Origin: Dastarcus helophoroides
Taxonomy: Eukaryota; Arthropoda; Insecta; Coleoptera; Bothrideridae
Assembly (NCBI GenBank): GCA_028583605.1
Contig: CM053336.1
Coordinates: 21,189,004 to 21,253,003 of the forward strand
Direction of reading: 5' to 3'
Length of the DNA stretch: 64,000 nt
Shown: piece by piece, positions 1 to 10,650 of the stretch
Numbering within the stretch: the first letter of the stretch is position 1
Layout of the letters: the number at the start of each line of letters is the position of its first letter
Position numbers and translations under genes: made by a program
Notes under the pieces: generated by a model
Database searches by the model: none
What the model saw: the letters and a program-made list of their open reading frames with translations, nothing else
Told to the model about the DNA's origin: nothing

Positions 1-191
1 GATGAAGTGTATTTAAACACTTTATTTCTACAGAGAAATAGAACGTAACACAGCAACCAATAACAGTTAATCAATTACTAAACACTGGATGTCGAATACT
101 CTATACTCAATAAATCACAGTGGGGGTGCGCGTATCTTTAGAATCTAACGCCTGCTTCCGGAAAAGTTCTACAATATTTCAGAGTCTAGAG
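1..191. other. unassigned non-satellite flank
   Basis: This short stretch lacks the gtcgaaatttt satellite motif. It contains an aataaa hexamer near 109 but no open frame, splice pair or known element that I can support. Its last eight bases, gtctagag (184-191), precede a hAT-like terminus and fit the nnCTAGnn target preference of hAT transposons. Confidence 0.3.
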
Positions 192-260
192 CAGGGATTA
201 CCTATCTTTTTTGCCAAGTGCCTCCCCAAATTATGAAGAATGCATTCATGCCCCCCCGAC
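192..260 (+). mobile_element. hAT-like left terminus at the edge of the first satellite block
   Basis: The sequence begins CAGGGATTACC, followed by a T-run and a CCTCCCC tract. This resembles the CAGGGGTTCTCAACC-type ends of hAT non-autonomous elements. Eight bases before it read gtctagag, like a hAT target site. The gtcgaaatttt satellite begins about 50 bp inside this end. The matching right end and second target-site copy were not found, so the element is not delimited. Confidence 0.4.
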
Positions 261-1020
261 TTCTTTAAATCCTTTTATGCTGCAGTAAAAGAGTGGAAAT
301 AAATAAAAATGTCGAAATTTTAAACGAAAATCCAAATTAACATAAAAGCCAAATTTGCGGAAAGTCAAATTTTTAAAAGTCGAAATTTTCAAACAGCGCA
401 AAAATTTAACATTTTGAAAAAGTCGAAATTTTTAAAAAAGTCGTATCAAACTACAGCCGAAATTTTGAAAAATAGTCTGAAACTTTTAAATTGAAAATTG
501 GAAAAAAGGCAACATGTTGAAAAAGTTGGGAAAAAGTTGAAATTTTGAAAAATAGACGAAATTGTAAAAAAGTCGAATTTTGGAAACGATGTCGAACTAA
601 AAAAAAATCGAAATTTTCGTAAAATGTTAGAATTTTTAACTTCTTTAAATCCTTTAATTGCTACAGTAAAAGAGTGGAAATAAAAAAAAATGTCGAAATT
701 TTAAACGAAAGTCCAAATTAAAATAAATACCAAATTTGCGGGAAGTCAAATTTTTAAAAGTCGAAATTTTCAAACAGCGCAAAAATTTAACATTTTGAAA
801 AAGTCGAAATTTTTAAAAAAGTCGTAATCTAACTACAGTCGAAATTTGGAAAAGTACTCTGAAACTTTTAAATTGAAAATTGGAAAATAGGCAACATGTT
901 GAAAAAGTTGCGAAAAAGTTGAAATTTTGAAAAATAGACGAAATTGTAAAAAAGTCGAAATTTGGAAACGATGTCGAACTAAAAAAAATCGAAATTTTCG
1001 TAAAATGTTAGAATTTTCAA
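260..1020. repeat. tandem duplication, two copies of about 381 bp
   Basis: Copy 1 (about 260-640) and copy 2 (about 641-1020) both start with cttctttaaatcc followed by a cagtaaaagagtggaaat landmark (291 and 672, offset 381). They then share the same series of gtcgaaattt submotifs with few differences. Both end in a gtcgaac...gttagaattt segment. This is a local higher-order duplication within the satellite. Confidence 0.8.
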
Positions 1021-2071
1021 GTCCCCTTTTTAAAATTTTTTGAAATAATTCGTAATTTTTTAAAAAGTTTGATTATTCAAAAATTGTTATATATTTCAAA
1101 AAAGCAAAATTTTGGTAAAAATTCCAAGATTTTAAAAAATCAAAAATTTAAAAAATCTAAATTTTTGGGAGCCAAAATTTCCAAAAAAAAACCAAACATT
1201 TAAAAAATAGTGCAAATTTCAAAATAATTTTGAAAAAAACCGAATTTTTCAAAAAATTCCCGATTTTTTTTGGTGGAAATTTTGAAAAATTGATTACTTT
1301 TGAAAAAACAGCTACATTTCTAAAAACTAGACATTTTAAAAAATCGAAATATTGAGAAATTTCGAAGTTGGAAAAAGTTGAAAATTAAAAAAAAGATTTT
1401 CAAAAGAAGTCTGCTTTGAAAAACTCAAAATTATGATGCAAATTTTAAAGAGGGCAAAATTTTAAAAAAATCGAAATCTGAAAAATCGAACTTTTCAAGA
1501 GAAGTCGAAATATTCGAAACGCAGTAGTTTCTAATTTAAAAAAATTGCAATGATTTTCCATACAAACGTGGCAATTTTGAAAAATAGTAGAAAACTTTAA
1601 AAAACCTAGAGTTTTAAGGTTGCACTATTTTCAAAAAATGTCGAAATTTTGAGTACGGTCAAATTTTCAAATAAATTCGAATATGTCAAAAATGGCGAAG
1701 TTGTCAAAAAATTTCACATTTTCCGAAGATTCTAAATTTTGACAAATTAGAGGACTTGAAAAAATTGGAATTCTTTTTTTGAAAAATGAAAATATTGTCG
1801 AAAATTTTGAAAAATAGTAGAAAATATTCAAAAATTCAGAGTTTTAGGGTTGCACTATTTTCCGGACAGTTAAAAATTTGAATAAAAGTTACATTTTAAA
1901 AAAAATTTCAATATTTAAAAAACAGCAAAATTTTCAAAAAATTCCGAATAGTGGGAATTTTGACAAATTGAAAAAAAGATTTGAAAACATTCGAAATTTT
2001 ATAAAAAGTAACAATAAAGTCGATATTTTGAAAAATGTCGAAATTTTTACAAAAAGTAAAAATGTTGTGTT
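1020..2071 (+). repeat. A/T-rich satellite block, + orientation
   Basis: Degenerate repeats of a gtcgaaattttgaaaaa-like motif in direct orientation. A short open frame here is Lys/Asn/Phe-rich with no domain and is not a gene. A secondary duplication is visible: gaaaatagtagaaaa...gttttagggttgcactatttt occurs near 1580 and again near 1810. Confidence 0.75.
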
Positions 2072-3390
2072 TTTGTAGATATGAGATTTTCACAAAATTT
2101 TGACTTCATTTCAAAAGTTCAATTGTTTATCAACATTTAGACTTTTTTAAAATTTTGATTTTCTAAAATGTTTGACTTTCAAATATTTGAATTTCAAATA
2201 TTTGAATTTTCAGAATTTTGTCTTTCAAAATTTCGACATTTTTCAAAACTTTTACTTTAAAAGAATTTCAGATTTCGTCGAAAATTTAACAATAAAAATG
2301 TTTTATAATGTCGACTTTTTTAAAAGATTCAGTTTTTCCAAAATTCCGATTTTATTTAAAAATTTGGACTCTGTTTTGATTTCTTGTCAAAATTGGGCTC
2401 TTTAGAAATTTCAAAGTTTTTTCAAAATTTTAACTTTTTCAAAGTTTGTACAGTTTTTAAAAATTCGGTCTTTTTTATACTTCAATTGTTTTCAAAAATG
2501 TCCACTCTTTAAAAATTTCAATTTCTCGACTACAATTTTTTTTCGAAAATTTGGCATTTGTTGTTAAGAATATTGAATTTTCTGAGAATTTCCACTTTTT
2601 TGCAAAATTTTTACTTCTTAAAAATCCTTACTTTTTTAAAAATGTAGATTTTTAAATCTGGATTTTCTTTATTATTTTCGATTTTTTCAACATTTCACCT
2701 TTTTCTCAAAATTCAATTTTTTTTTAAATTATACTTTTTTCTTACAAAATTAAAATTTTGACTACTCTTTTTAACTCCAAAATTTTTAAAACGTCGATTC
2801 TATTGATTTTTTTTTCTTTAATTTTTTGCTATACTTTCGTATTTTATTATTTTTTAATATTAACCATTTTTTTATTTTTAATTTTTGAAAATTGCGATTA
2901 AAAAAATTAATTATACAAAAAAATATTGCCGAATTTTTTCAACATTTTAATTGTTGAAAATATGCGATTAAAAAAATTAATTATCTAAAACTTAACTTTT
3001 CAAAATTTCCCTTTTTTTAAATTTCGATTTTTTTTGATAATTTTGGCTTTTCTAAAACATTTCAATTTCAAAATGTTCTAGATTTATTGAACATTTGACT
3101 GAAAATTATTTGGTCTCAATTTTTATTCAAAATGTTGAAATTTTGGAGTTTTTCTAAATTTCGCCCTTTTGAGATTTTAAATTTTCACGAATTTGTTATA
3201 AATGTCGATTTTTTCAAAATATTGACATTTTTTTAATTTATTTCTGAAAATCTTGCCTTTTTCTTAACTGTGCATGAAAATTGCGGCAAAATTTTAGCCT
3301 TTATCAACATTTTAACCTCTTTTAATATTTTCGTGTTATTTCAAAGCTTGCGACTTTTTAAAACTCCTAATATTTTTAAAAATATCGTTT
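2072..3390. repeat. left arm of giant inverted repeat
   Basis: This arm is the reverse complement, with scattered differences, of 4705-6018. Anchors: gtagatatgag (2075-2085) pairs with ctcatatctac (6002-6012), and tcaaagcttgc (3341-3351) pairs with gcaagctttga (4741-4751). Paired coordinates sum to about 8087-8092 throughout. Near-identical Phe-rich open frames occur on + in this arm and on - in the other, as expected for an inversion and not for genes. In this arm the satellite reads aaaatttcgac. Confidence 0.85.
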
Positions 3391-4704
3391 TGAGAATTTA
3401 AAATGTTTGGAAAACTTTGGCGTATTTTTAAATATGATTTTTTTTTGAAAACCCTGCGTTTTTTAAAATTTCAACACTTTTAAAATTTCAACTGTTCGAA
3501 GAGTTTTTATATTCCAAAATTTTGACCGTTTTCAATGTCGAATGTTTCAAATTTTCGACTTTTTTTAAGAAAGTTTTGGATTCAAATTATCGATTTTTTT
3601 TAATATCGATATTTTTTCGAAAATCGTGACTACTTTTTAAAATATAACGTGTATTTGGAGAAATACCCAAGTACTTATCTTCCTTAGACCAATACCGAGT
3701 TATCTAAGAATTGTTGCACTTATGAAGCAAAAAAATTCGACGAGAAACATCGAATTTCGACAACATTACTTCTTTCCCTCACAGATTTTTTTTTAAATTT
3801 TGCCCTCATTTGAAACTTCGACTCTTTCAAAAACTTCGACACCTTGAAATCTTTTAAAAATCCTTCAGAATTTTCAAATTACTTTGAGAATTTTTTTACT
3901 TAACATATACTTTAAAAAATTTCATTTTTTTTTAAATTGCGCCATGTAATGTATGTTTTTTTTTAATTTTTACTCTTTTTCAAATCTCCGCATTTTTCCT
4001 AGACATTTTTGTCTACTTTAGAATATTTCGACTTTTTTTTAAATCACGAATTTCTTCCAAAATTTCGACTTTTTGAAGAATGTAATTTTTTTTGTGAATT
4101 TTAACATTTTTATAAGTATATTTTGACATTTTAAAAACATTCGACTTTTAAAAATCGTTACCTTTAACAAAATTTCGATTATTTTTTTTTTTTTGAAAAT
4201 TTGTACGATTCCTCAAAACTTCGGAATTTTATGAACATTTAATTTTTTTCAAATTTCCAAATTTTTCCTTTACCTACCTTTAACAACACTTTGATTTTTG
4301 CAAATTCGTAGGACTCTTCCCAGTTTTTTGAAAATTTCAATCATCTCGAATTTTTTTTCTATTTTGTTCTTTTTTTGAAATTTTCCAATTTTTTTAAAAT
4401 ATTAATTTTTTTTCAAAATTTTGACTTTTCAACATTTTGGCCTTTACAGAATTACATTTTTTAAATTAGCAACTTTTCAAGATTTTCAACTTCTTTGAAA
4501 ATTACGATTGTATCAAACCTGGATATGTTTTCACAATTTCGTCTTTTTTGAAATGTTTGACTATTTTACAAGTTTTTGACTTTTTTAAAAATGTCGAAAT
4601 TTTTACCAAAAGTAAAAATGTTCAAAATTTTCAAAATTCAATTTTTCAAAATTTTGAACATTTTTACTTTTTGTAAAAATTTCGACTATAATCGTAATTT
4701 TCAA
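3391..4704. repeat. spacer of the giant inverted repeat with an internal palindrome
   Basis: A 1.3-kb loop of minus-orientation satellite. It contains a compact perfect-to-near-perfect palindrome at 4593-4686, with about 45-bp arms and a centre of only a few bases: gtcgaaatttttac on the left and gtaaaaatttcgac on the right. No coding potential was seen. Around 3655-3770 the satellite motif fades (gtgtatttggagaaatac...), with no feature recognised there. Confidence 0.7.
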
Positions 4705-6018
4705 AGATATTTTTAAAAATATTAGGAGTTTTAAAAAGTCGCAAGCTTTGAAATAACACGAAAATATTAAAAGAGGTTAAAATTTTGATAAAGGCTAAAA
4801 TTTTGCCTCAATTTTCATGCACAGTTAAGAAAAAATCAAGATTTTTAGAAAAAAATTAAAAAAAATCTCAACATTTTGAAAAAAATCGACATTTACAAAA
4901 TTTCGTGAAAATTTAAAATGTTAAAAAGTCGAAATTTAGAAAAACTCTAAAATTTCAAAAATAGCCAACAGTTCGAGAAAAATTGAGACTAAAAAATTTT
5001 TAGTCAAATTTTTAATGTTTGAAATTTGAAATGTTGAAGAAAAGCCAAAATTATCAGAAAAATCGAAATTTAAAAAAAGGGAAGTTTTGAAAAGTTAAGT
5101 TTTAGATAATTCATTTTTTTTAATCGCATATTTTCAACAATTAAAATGTTGAAAACATTTGGCAATATTTTTTTTGTATAATTAATTTTTTTAATCGCAA
5201 TTTTCACAAATTAAAATAAAAAAAAATGGTTGATATTAGAAAATAATAAAATACGAAAATATAGCAAAAAATTAAAGAAAAAAAAATTTGAATAGAATCG
5301 GTTTTAAAAAATTTGGAGTTAAAAAAAGTAGTCAAAATTTTGATTTTGTAAGAAAAAAGTATAATTTTCAAAAAAATTTAAATTTTGAGAAAAAGGTGAA
5401 ATGTTGAAAAAATCTAAAATAATAAAGAAAGTCCAGATTTCAAAATCTACATTTTCAAAAAAGTAAGAATTTTTGAGAAGTAAACATTTTGCAAAAAAAA
5501 AGTGGAAATTGTCAGAAAAGTCGATATTCTTAACAAAAAATGCCATATTTTCGAAAAAATTGTAGTCGAAAAATTGAAATTTTTGAAGAGTAGACATTTT
5601 TGAAAACAATTGAAGTATAAAAAAGGCCGAATATTTAAAAACTGTACAAAGTTTGAAAAAGTCAAAATTTTGAAAAAACGTTGAAATTTCTAGAGCCCAA
5701 TTTTGACAAGAAATCAAATTTTTGAACAGAATCCAAATTTTTAAATAAAATCGGAATTTTGGAAAAACTGAATCTTTTAAAAAAGTCGACATTATAAAAA
5801 ATTTTAATTTTTAAATTTTCGACGAAATCTGAAATTCTTGGAAAGTTAAAGTTTTGAAAAATGTCGAAATTTTGAAAAAGACAAAATTCTGAAAATTCAA
5901 ATATTTGAAAGTCAAACATTTTAGAAAACCAAAATTTTAAAAAAGTCTAAATTTTGGTAAACAATTGAAATTTTGAAATGAAGTCAAAATTTTGTGAAAA
6001 TCTCATATCTACAAAAAG
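4705..6018. repeat. right arm of giant inverted repeat
   Basis: Reverse complement of 2072-3390. A 157-residue minus-strand open frame (5319-5792) is the longest satellite-derived frame. It is almost entirely Phe, Leu, Ser, Lys and Asn with no domain, and its mirror image appears in the left arm, so I do not treat it as a gene. Confidence 0.85.
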
Positions 6019-6765
6019 CCAAATAAAACCAAAAACTCAACGTTATCAAAAACTGTCAAACTTCGAAAGAAACCTAAAATTCTTGAAAATTAAGTTTTGA
6101 AAAATGTGGACAATTTCAAGATGAAATTTTTACAAATCAAATATTTGAAGTCAAACATTAAAAAAAAAACCGACATTTTGAAAAATGCCGACATTTTGAA
6201 AAATGTCGAAGTTTTGATAAAAAAAAGTTGAAATTTTGAAATGAGGTCGAAACTTTACGAAAATTCATATCTTCACAAAAAGCAAAAAAGCCAAAAAAAT
6301 AATCGTTATCAACAATTTGTATTGTCAAGTTTTCAAAGAAATTTGAAATTCTCGAAAAGTATGTTTTGAAATGTGTCGAAATTTTCAAAAAAGCGAAATT
6401 TTGAAGAGCTAAAATTTGCCAATTTGCTTTAACAATGTCAAGTTTTTTCACGACACTTTGACAATTTAAAATTCATTTTAATTTGTAGTTTTGACGCATT
6501 TTACTATTTCTTTAGAAAATAAGTTAATACGGTATCTTCGAATTTTTACCTCAAATCTCATTTTGTATAAAAATTTTCAGTTTTGTTCAAATATTTCGAT
6601 TTTTTTAGGAAATTTTGATTTTTTCCGCAGTTTCCATTTTTTCTAAATATTTTATAAGAAGAATTTTTTTCGAAATTTCCATCTTTCCTGAAAGTGTTGT
6701 TCTTAAAATTTCTTTTAAAAATTCCAACTTCACCAAATTTTTCTTTATTCTTCATGGTAGACCCT
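6019..6765. repeat. satellite block with flanking 75-bp duplicated segment
   Basis: Mostly plus-orientation satellite to about 6420, then minus orientation. The segment 6418-6492 (aatttgctttaacaatgtcaag then cgacactttgacaattt) recurs at 7438-7510. The two copies are direct repeats on either side of the inverted-repeat element at 6766-7428. No gene is visible. Confidence 0.6.
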
Positions 6766-7428
6766 TATTGACCGGAAATATTATGTTTTTTTCAATTTAT
6801 TTAACATTTCTTCGGCCCAGTTTGAAAATATTTAATTTTTCTGGTTTGTTGACAATTTTCTAAACAGTTTTTGAAATGTGACTAAATTTATTGAAAACGT
6901 CACTTCATGACAGTTTAAAAATTAAGAGGTTAGTTTATTTTACATAGAATAGGAATAATGAAAAATAGGAGACCAAAAAATTAGATGTGGAAATAATAAA
7001 AATTTTTGTTTTTTTGATAAATTAGGAAAATATAAAAAAATACATAAAAAGGTTGTAGCACTGGACATCGATGTTTCGCTCTCATTTGAGCTCGTCAGCA
7101 GTGCATAACATGGAAAAGGAACAATGAGGAAGAAATACTTAAAAATAAAAAAAAAAATTTTAAAATATAAAAAAGAAAAATAAAGAAATTTTAACATGAA
7201 TAGACGTTTCATCATCAATTTACTGTGTTAAAAATTTAAATATTTGAAGCCCGATCCACAAGAAACAAATATTTGTGAACTGTCATGAAGTGACGTTTTC
7301 AATAAATTTAAAAATCACGTAGTCACATTTCAAAAACTGTTTAGAAAATTGTCAACAAACCAGAAAAAATTAAATATTTCCAAACTGGGCGGAAGAAATG
7401 TTCAATAAATTGAAAAAAACAAAATTTT
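6766..7428. mobile_element. inverted-repeat element with about 150-bp arms carrying a hammerhead ribozyme
   Basis: The left arm (6766-6923) and right arm (7276-7428) are reverse complements. Shared landmarks include cttcggcccagtttg against caaactgggcggaag, acaattttctaaacag against ctgtttagaaaattgt, and gtcacttcatgacag against ctgtcatgaagtgac. The 350-bp core has no reading frame of note but contains a hammerhead ribozyme motif on the minus strand. The same arms recur at about 19985-20200 (both ends, core deleted) and 62365-62462 (one arm), so this is a dispersed non-autonomous family. Inverted arms plus a hammerhead recall the terminal repeats of Penelope-like retroelements, but no reverse transcriptase is present. 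A DNA-transposon MITE that captured the ribozyme is the alternative. Confidence 0.7.
7058..7104 (-). ncRNA. minimal type I hammerhead ribozyme
   Basis: Read on the minus strand, the motif has every conserved part in order. Stem I 5' strand is GCACTG, then catalytic core CTGACGA, stem II GCTC / loop AAATGA / GAGC, core GAAA, stem III CATCGATG, the cleavage triplet GTC (its G closing stem III), and stem I 3' strand CAGTGC. Stems I (6 bp) and II (4 bp) pair perfectly, and the core matches the hammerhead consensus CUGANGA...GAAA with a GUC site. Stem III is very short (CAU/AUG) and self-complementary. That is typical of the minimal hammerheads known from Penelope-like elements and retrozymes, which often act as dimers. 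It lies inside the inverted-repeat element 6766-7428. Confidence 0.85.
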
Positions 7429-8009
7429 TCTTTGTTCCTCTAATTTGCTTTAAAAATGTCAAGTTTTTTTTACGACACTTTGACAATTTAAAGTTCATTT
7501 TATTTTGTAGTTTTGACAAAAAACTGTTGGAAAAAACCCTGAAAGCTCTTTAAAAATTTCAACATTTTGGGAAAAACAAAAAATTTCGACCTTTTTATAA
7601 AGATATTTCAAATTTTGTTTCAAATTTCGATTTTTTCTCTAAGAAATTTTGGTTTTTTTTCCTATGAAATTTGTTTTTCTCTAAGCACTTTATACAAACA
7701 TTTTTTTTTTGAAATTTTGATATTTCCTGGAGATTTTGTCTTTAAAATATTTTTTCTTGTAGAAATTTTGATTTTTCTCTAATTTGTTTTGGAAATTTAA
7801 AAGTTTTCTAACGAAATTGTAATATTTTAAAGTTCATTTTATTTTGTAATTTTGATAAGAAACTGAAAATTTTTAGGTATAAATTTAGGGAAAATAAACT
7901 TCAAATCTTCATAAAAATAAAAAACTTTGGGAAAAATATTGAAATTTGAAGAAAAAATAAACCTGTGAATTTCAACATTTTTTACAATTCGATATTTCTC
8001 AAAAAAATT
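7429..8009. repeat. satellite block
   Basis: A/T-rich satellite without a gene. It contains the second copy of the 75-bp segment seen at 6418-6492 and a third partial copy near 7826 (aaagttcattttattttgtaattttgat). Orientation is mainly aaaatttcgac to about 7800, then gtcgaaattt. Confidence 0.55.
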
Positions 8010-9060
8010 ACTACTACTGCAGGACCAAAGGAAATTCTGAATCAGAATTTCAAATTTTTCTAGAAATGTTAAATTTATCCTTGAAATCCTCAAGTTCGAA
8101 TTTAAAATTCAAATTTCGATAAAAAAAAGATCGAAGCTTAAAAATTAAATTCAAAATTTCAAGCGAAAGCAGATCATATTTTTAGAACAAGTTGAAATTT
8201 CTTATTAGTAAAAAACATTTTTCAAAAAAAAATAAAATTTTCGGAATTAAAGAAAAAACATTTTTTTGAAATAAATTAATAGCCAAAAATATTCTCATAA
8301 TTTCGACCTCTAAAGTGGAAATTGAAATTTTTGAGAAAAAGAGTCAACATTTCTAGAAGAGTCTTAAAATTTCGAAATTAGAATTAATCGAAATGTTAAC
8401 AAAAATTCATTAACAATTTACTGTTCCGATTTAATTTTTTTTCTAGTAATTTTGAAGTTCCAGAGAAATTTCAAAAATCAAATGTTCTGGTTTGATGCCA
8501 ATTTTTTGTGATCAATTTTTTTTTGGAAATTGTTTCAGAGCTTTGTTCACTTTTAAAAATAGAAATTTTTGTTGCTACTGCTGTAGGACCAAAGAAAATT
8601 CTAAATCTGAATTTCCAATTTTTGTACAAATGTTAAATTTATTATTGAAATTCTCAAGTTCGAATTTAAAATTCAAATTTCGTTAAAAAAAGATCGAAAT
8701 TTAAAGATTAAACCCAAAATTCCAAGCGAAAGCAGATCATATTTCTAGAAATTTCTTATTAGTAAACAACATTTTTCAAAAAAATTACCATTTTCGGAAT
8801 TAAAGAAAAATCAATTTTTTGGAAATAAATTGATTGTCAAAAATATTCTTTTAATTTCGACTTTTAAAGTGGGAATTATTATAATTTTTGAGAAAAAAGA
8901 GTCAACATTTCTAGAAGAGTCTCAAAGTTTCAAAATTAAAATTAATCAAAATATTGAAAAAAATTCATTAACAATTTACTATTCTAATTTAATTTTTTTC
9001 TAGTAATTTTTAAGTTCCAGAGAAATTTCAAAAATCAAATATTCCAGCTTAAAGCAAATT
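8010..9060. repeat. tandem duplication, two copies offset by 564 bp
   Basis: The landmark aggaccaaag occurs at 8021 and 8585. Both are followed by the same long series of motifs, including caagttcgaatttaaaattc, aagcgaaagcagatcatat and agtcaacatttctagaagagtc. The copies extend to about 8573 and 9060 and are clearly diverged. Confidence 0.8.
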
Positions 9061-9517
9061 TTTTATGAATAATATTCAATATTTGGCGATTTATTTGTAC
9101 ATAAAATGCAAGTTGTTTTTGGAAATTTGTTTCAAAACATTGCCCAATTTTAAAAATAGAAATTTTTTGTCATTATTTTTTTTTAATTCGAGTGTTATTT
9201 CGAAATTTTTCCCAAAAAATGTAAATTTAAAAAGAAAAACATTGCCACTTTTAAAAAATAAAGCTAAAATTATCAGAGAAGTCGAACTTTTTGAAAAAAA
9301 AATTCAATTTTTAAAATGGTCGACATTTTAAATAATTTTGGGAATGTGAATAAAAGACGAATTTTTGAAAAAAATATCGACATTTAAAATAAATTACAGT
9401 TTTTAATTATATTTTCAAAAAAGCCGAATTTTTTTAGTATGAAATGAAAACTCAAAATCATCGAAAAATTCGTAATTATCAAAAAAGTTGAAATTTTGAA
9501 AAAAAAGTCGAAATTTT
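9061..9517. repeat. satellite block
   Basis: Degenerate gtcgaaattt-type satellite with mixed orientation at its start. The one open frame in it (9065-9331) is low-complexity Phe/Lys/Asn and has no recognisable domain. Confidence 0.5.
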
Positions 9518-10650
9518 CAATAGTTCAAGTTTAAAGAGAATCTTTTCTTTTAACTCGAAGATTTAATTGGAAATGTTTAATAAAATGTATAAATAACCTT
9601 TTTAAAAAAGTTCAAACTTTTCAAAAAAAAGTCTAGTTTTCAAAAAGGGTCGAAATGTTAAAAAAAAGTCGAAGTTTTGAAATGGAGTCGAATTTTACAA
9701 AATATTAGTCGAAAATTTCCATAAAAGGTTTTAAGAAATGTCTGACATAAAAAAACACAATTTTCAAATAAAGGATCGACAGTTTGCAAAAAATGTCAAA
9801 ATTTTAAAAATAATTGGAATTAAAGAAATAGTAAAAAGGTTTAAGGTTACCAAAAATTTTACATTTTGGAAAAGTAACATTTTGAAAAAAAGTCGAAATT
9901 TTCAATAGTTCAAATTTAAAAAGAATCTTTTTTTTTAAGTTAAAGATTTAATAGGAAATGTTTAAAAAAATGTATAAATAAAATTTTTAAAAAGGTTCAA
10001 ACTTTTCAAAAAACAGTCAAGTTTTCAAAGTCGAAATTTTGAAAAAAAAAGTCGAAGTTTTGAAACGGAGTCGAAATTTTACGAAATATTAGCCGAAAAT
10101 TTCCATAAAAGGTTTTAAGAAATGTCCGACTTAAAAAAAAATCACAAGTTTCAAATAAAGGATCGAAAGTTTGCAAAAAATGTCAAAATTTTGAAAATAG
10201 TTGAAATTAAAAAAAATAGTAAACATTTTTAAGTTTTCCAAAATTCTGAATAGGTAAAATTTTGAAAGAGTCGAAATTCTCAATAGTTTAAGTTTAAAAA
10301 GAATCTTCTTTTAAATCGAAGATTTAATTGGAAATGTTTAAAATAATGTATAAATAATTTTTTTAAAAAAGTTCAAACTTTTCAAAAAAAAGTCAAGTTT
10401 GCAAACAGAGTCGAAATGTTGAAAAAAAAGTCGAAGTTTTGAAATGGAGTCGAAATTTTACGAAATATTAGTCAAAAATTTCAATAAAAGGTTTTAAGAA
10501 ATGTCTGACTTCAAAAAAATCACAATTTTGAAATAAAGGATGGACAGTTTGCAAAAAATATCAAAAATTTGAAAATAGTTGAAATTAAAAAAAAATAGTA
10601 AACATTTTTAAGTTTTCCAAAAATTTTAAATTTTGGACAATGACCTATAT
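9518..10650. repeat. three tandem copies of a unit of about 380 bp
   Basis: The landmark caatagtt followed by agaatctt and gaagatttaattggaaatg begins at 9518, 9903 and 10281 (spacings 385 and 378). Each unit ends with a ggttttaagaaatgtc segment and a tagtaaa...tttaagtt segment. The base composition and motif are those of the surrounding satellite. Confidence 0.85.

Noticed and set aside
4593..4686. Palindrome as a terminator or origin
   Set aside because: It is a satellite inversion junction in a eukaryotic repeat; nothing suggests a bacterial-type terminator or a replication origin.
5319..5792. 157-residue minus-strand open frame
   Set aside because: Satellite-derived low complexity; its mirror image occurs on the other strand in the opposite arm of the inverted repeat.
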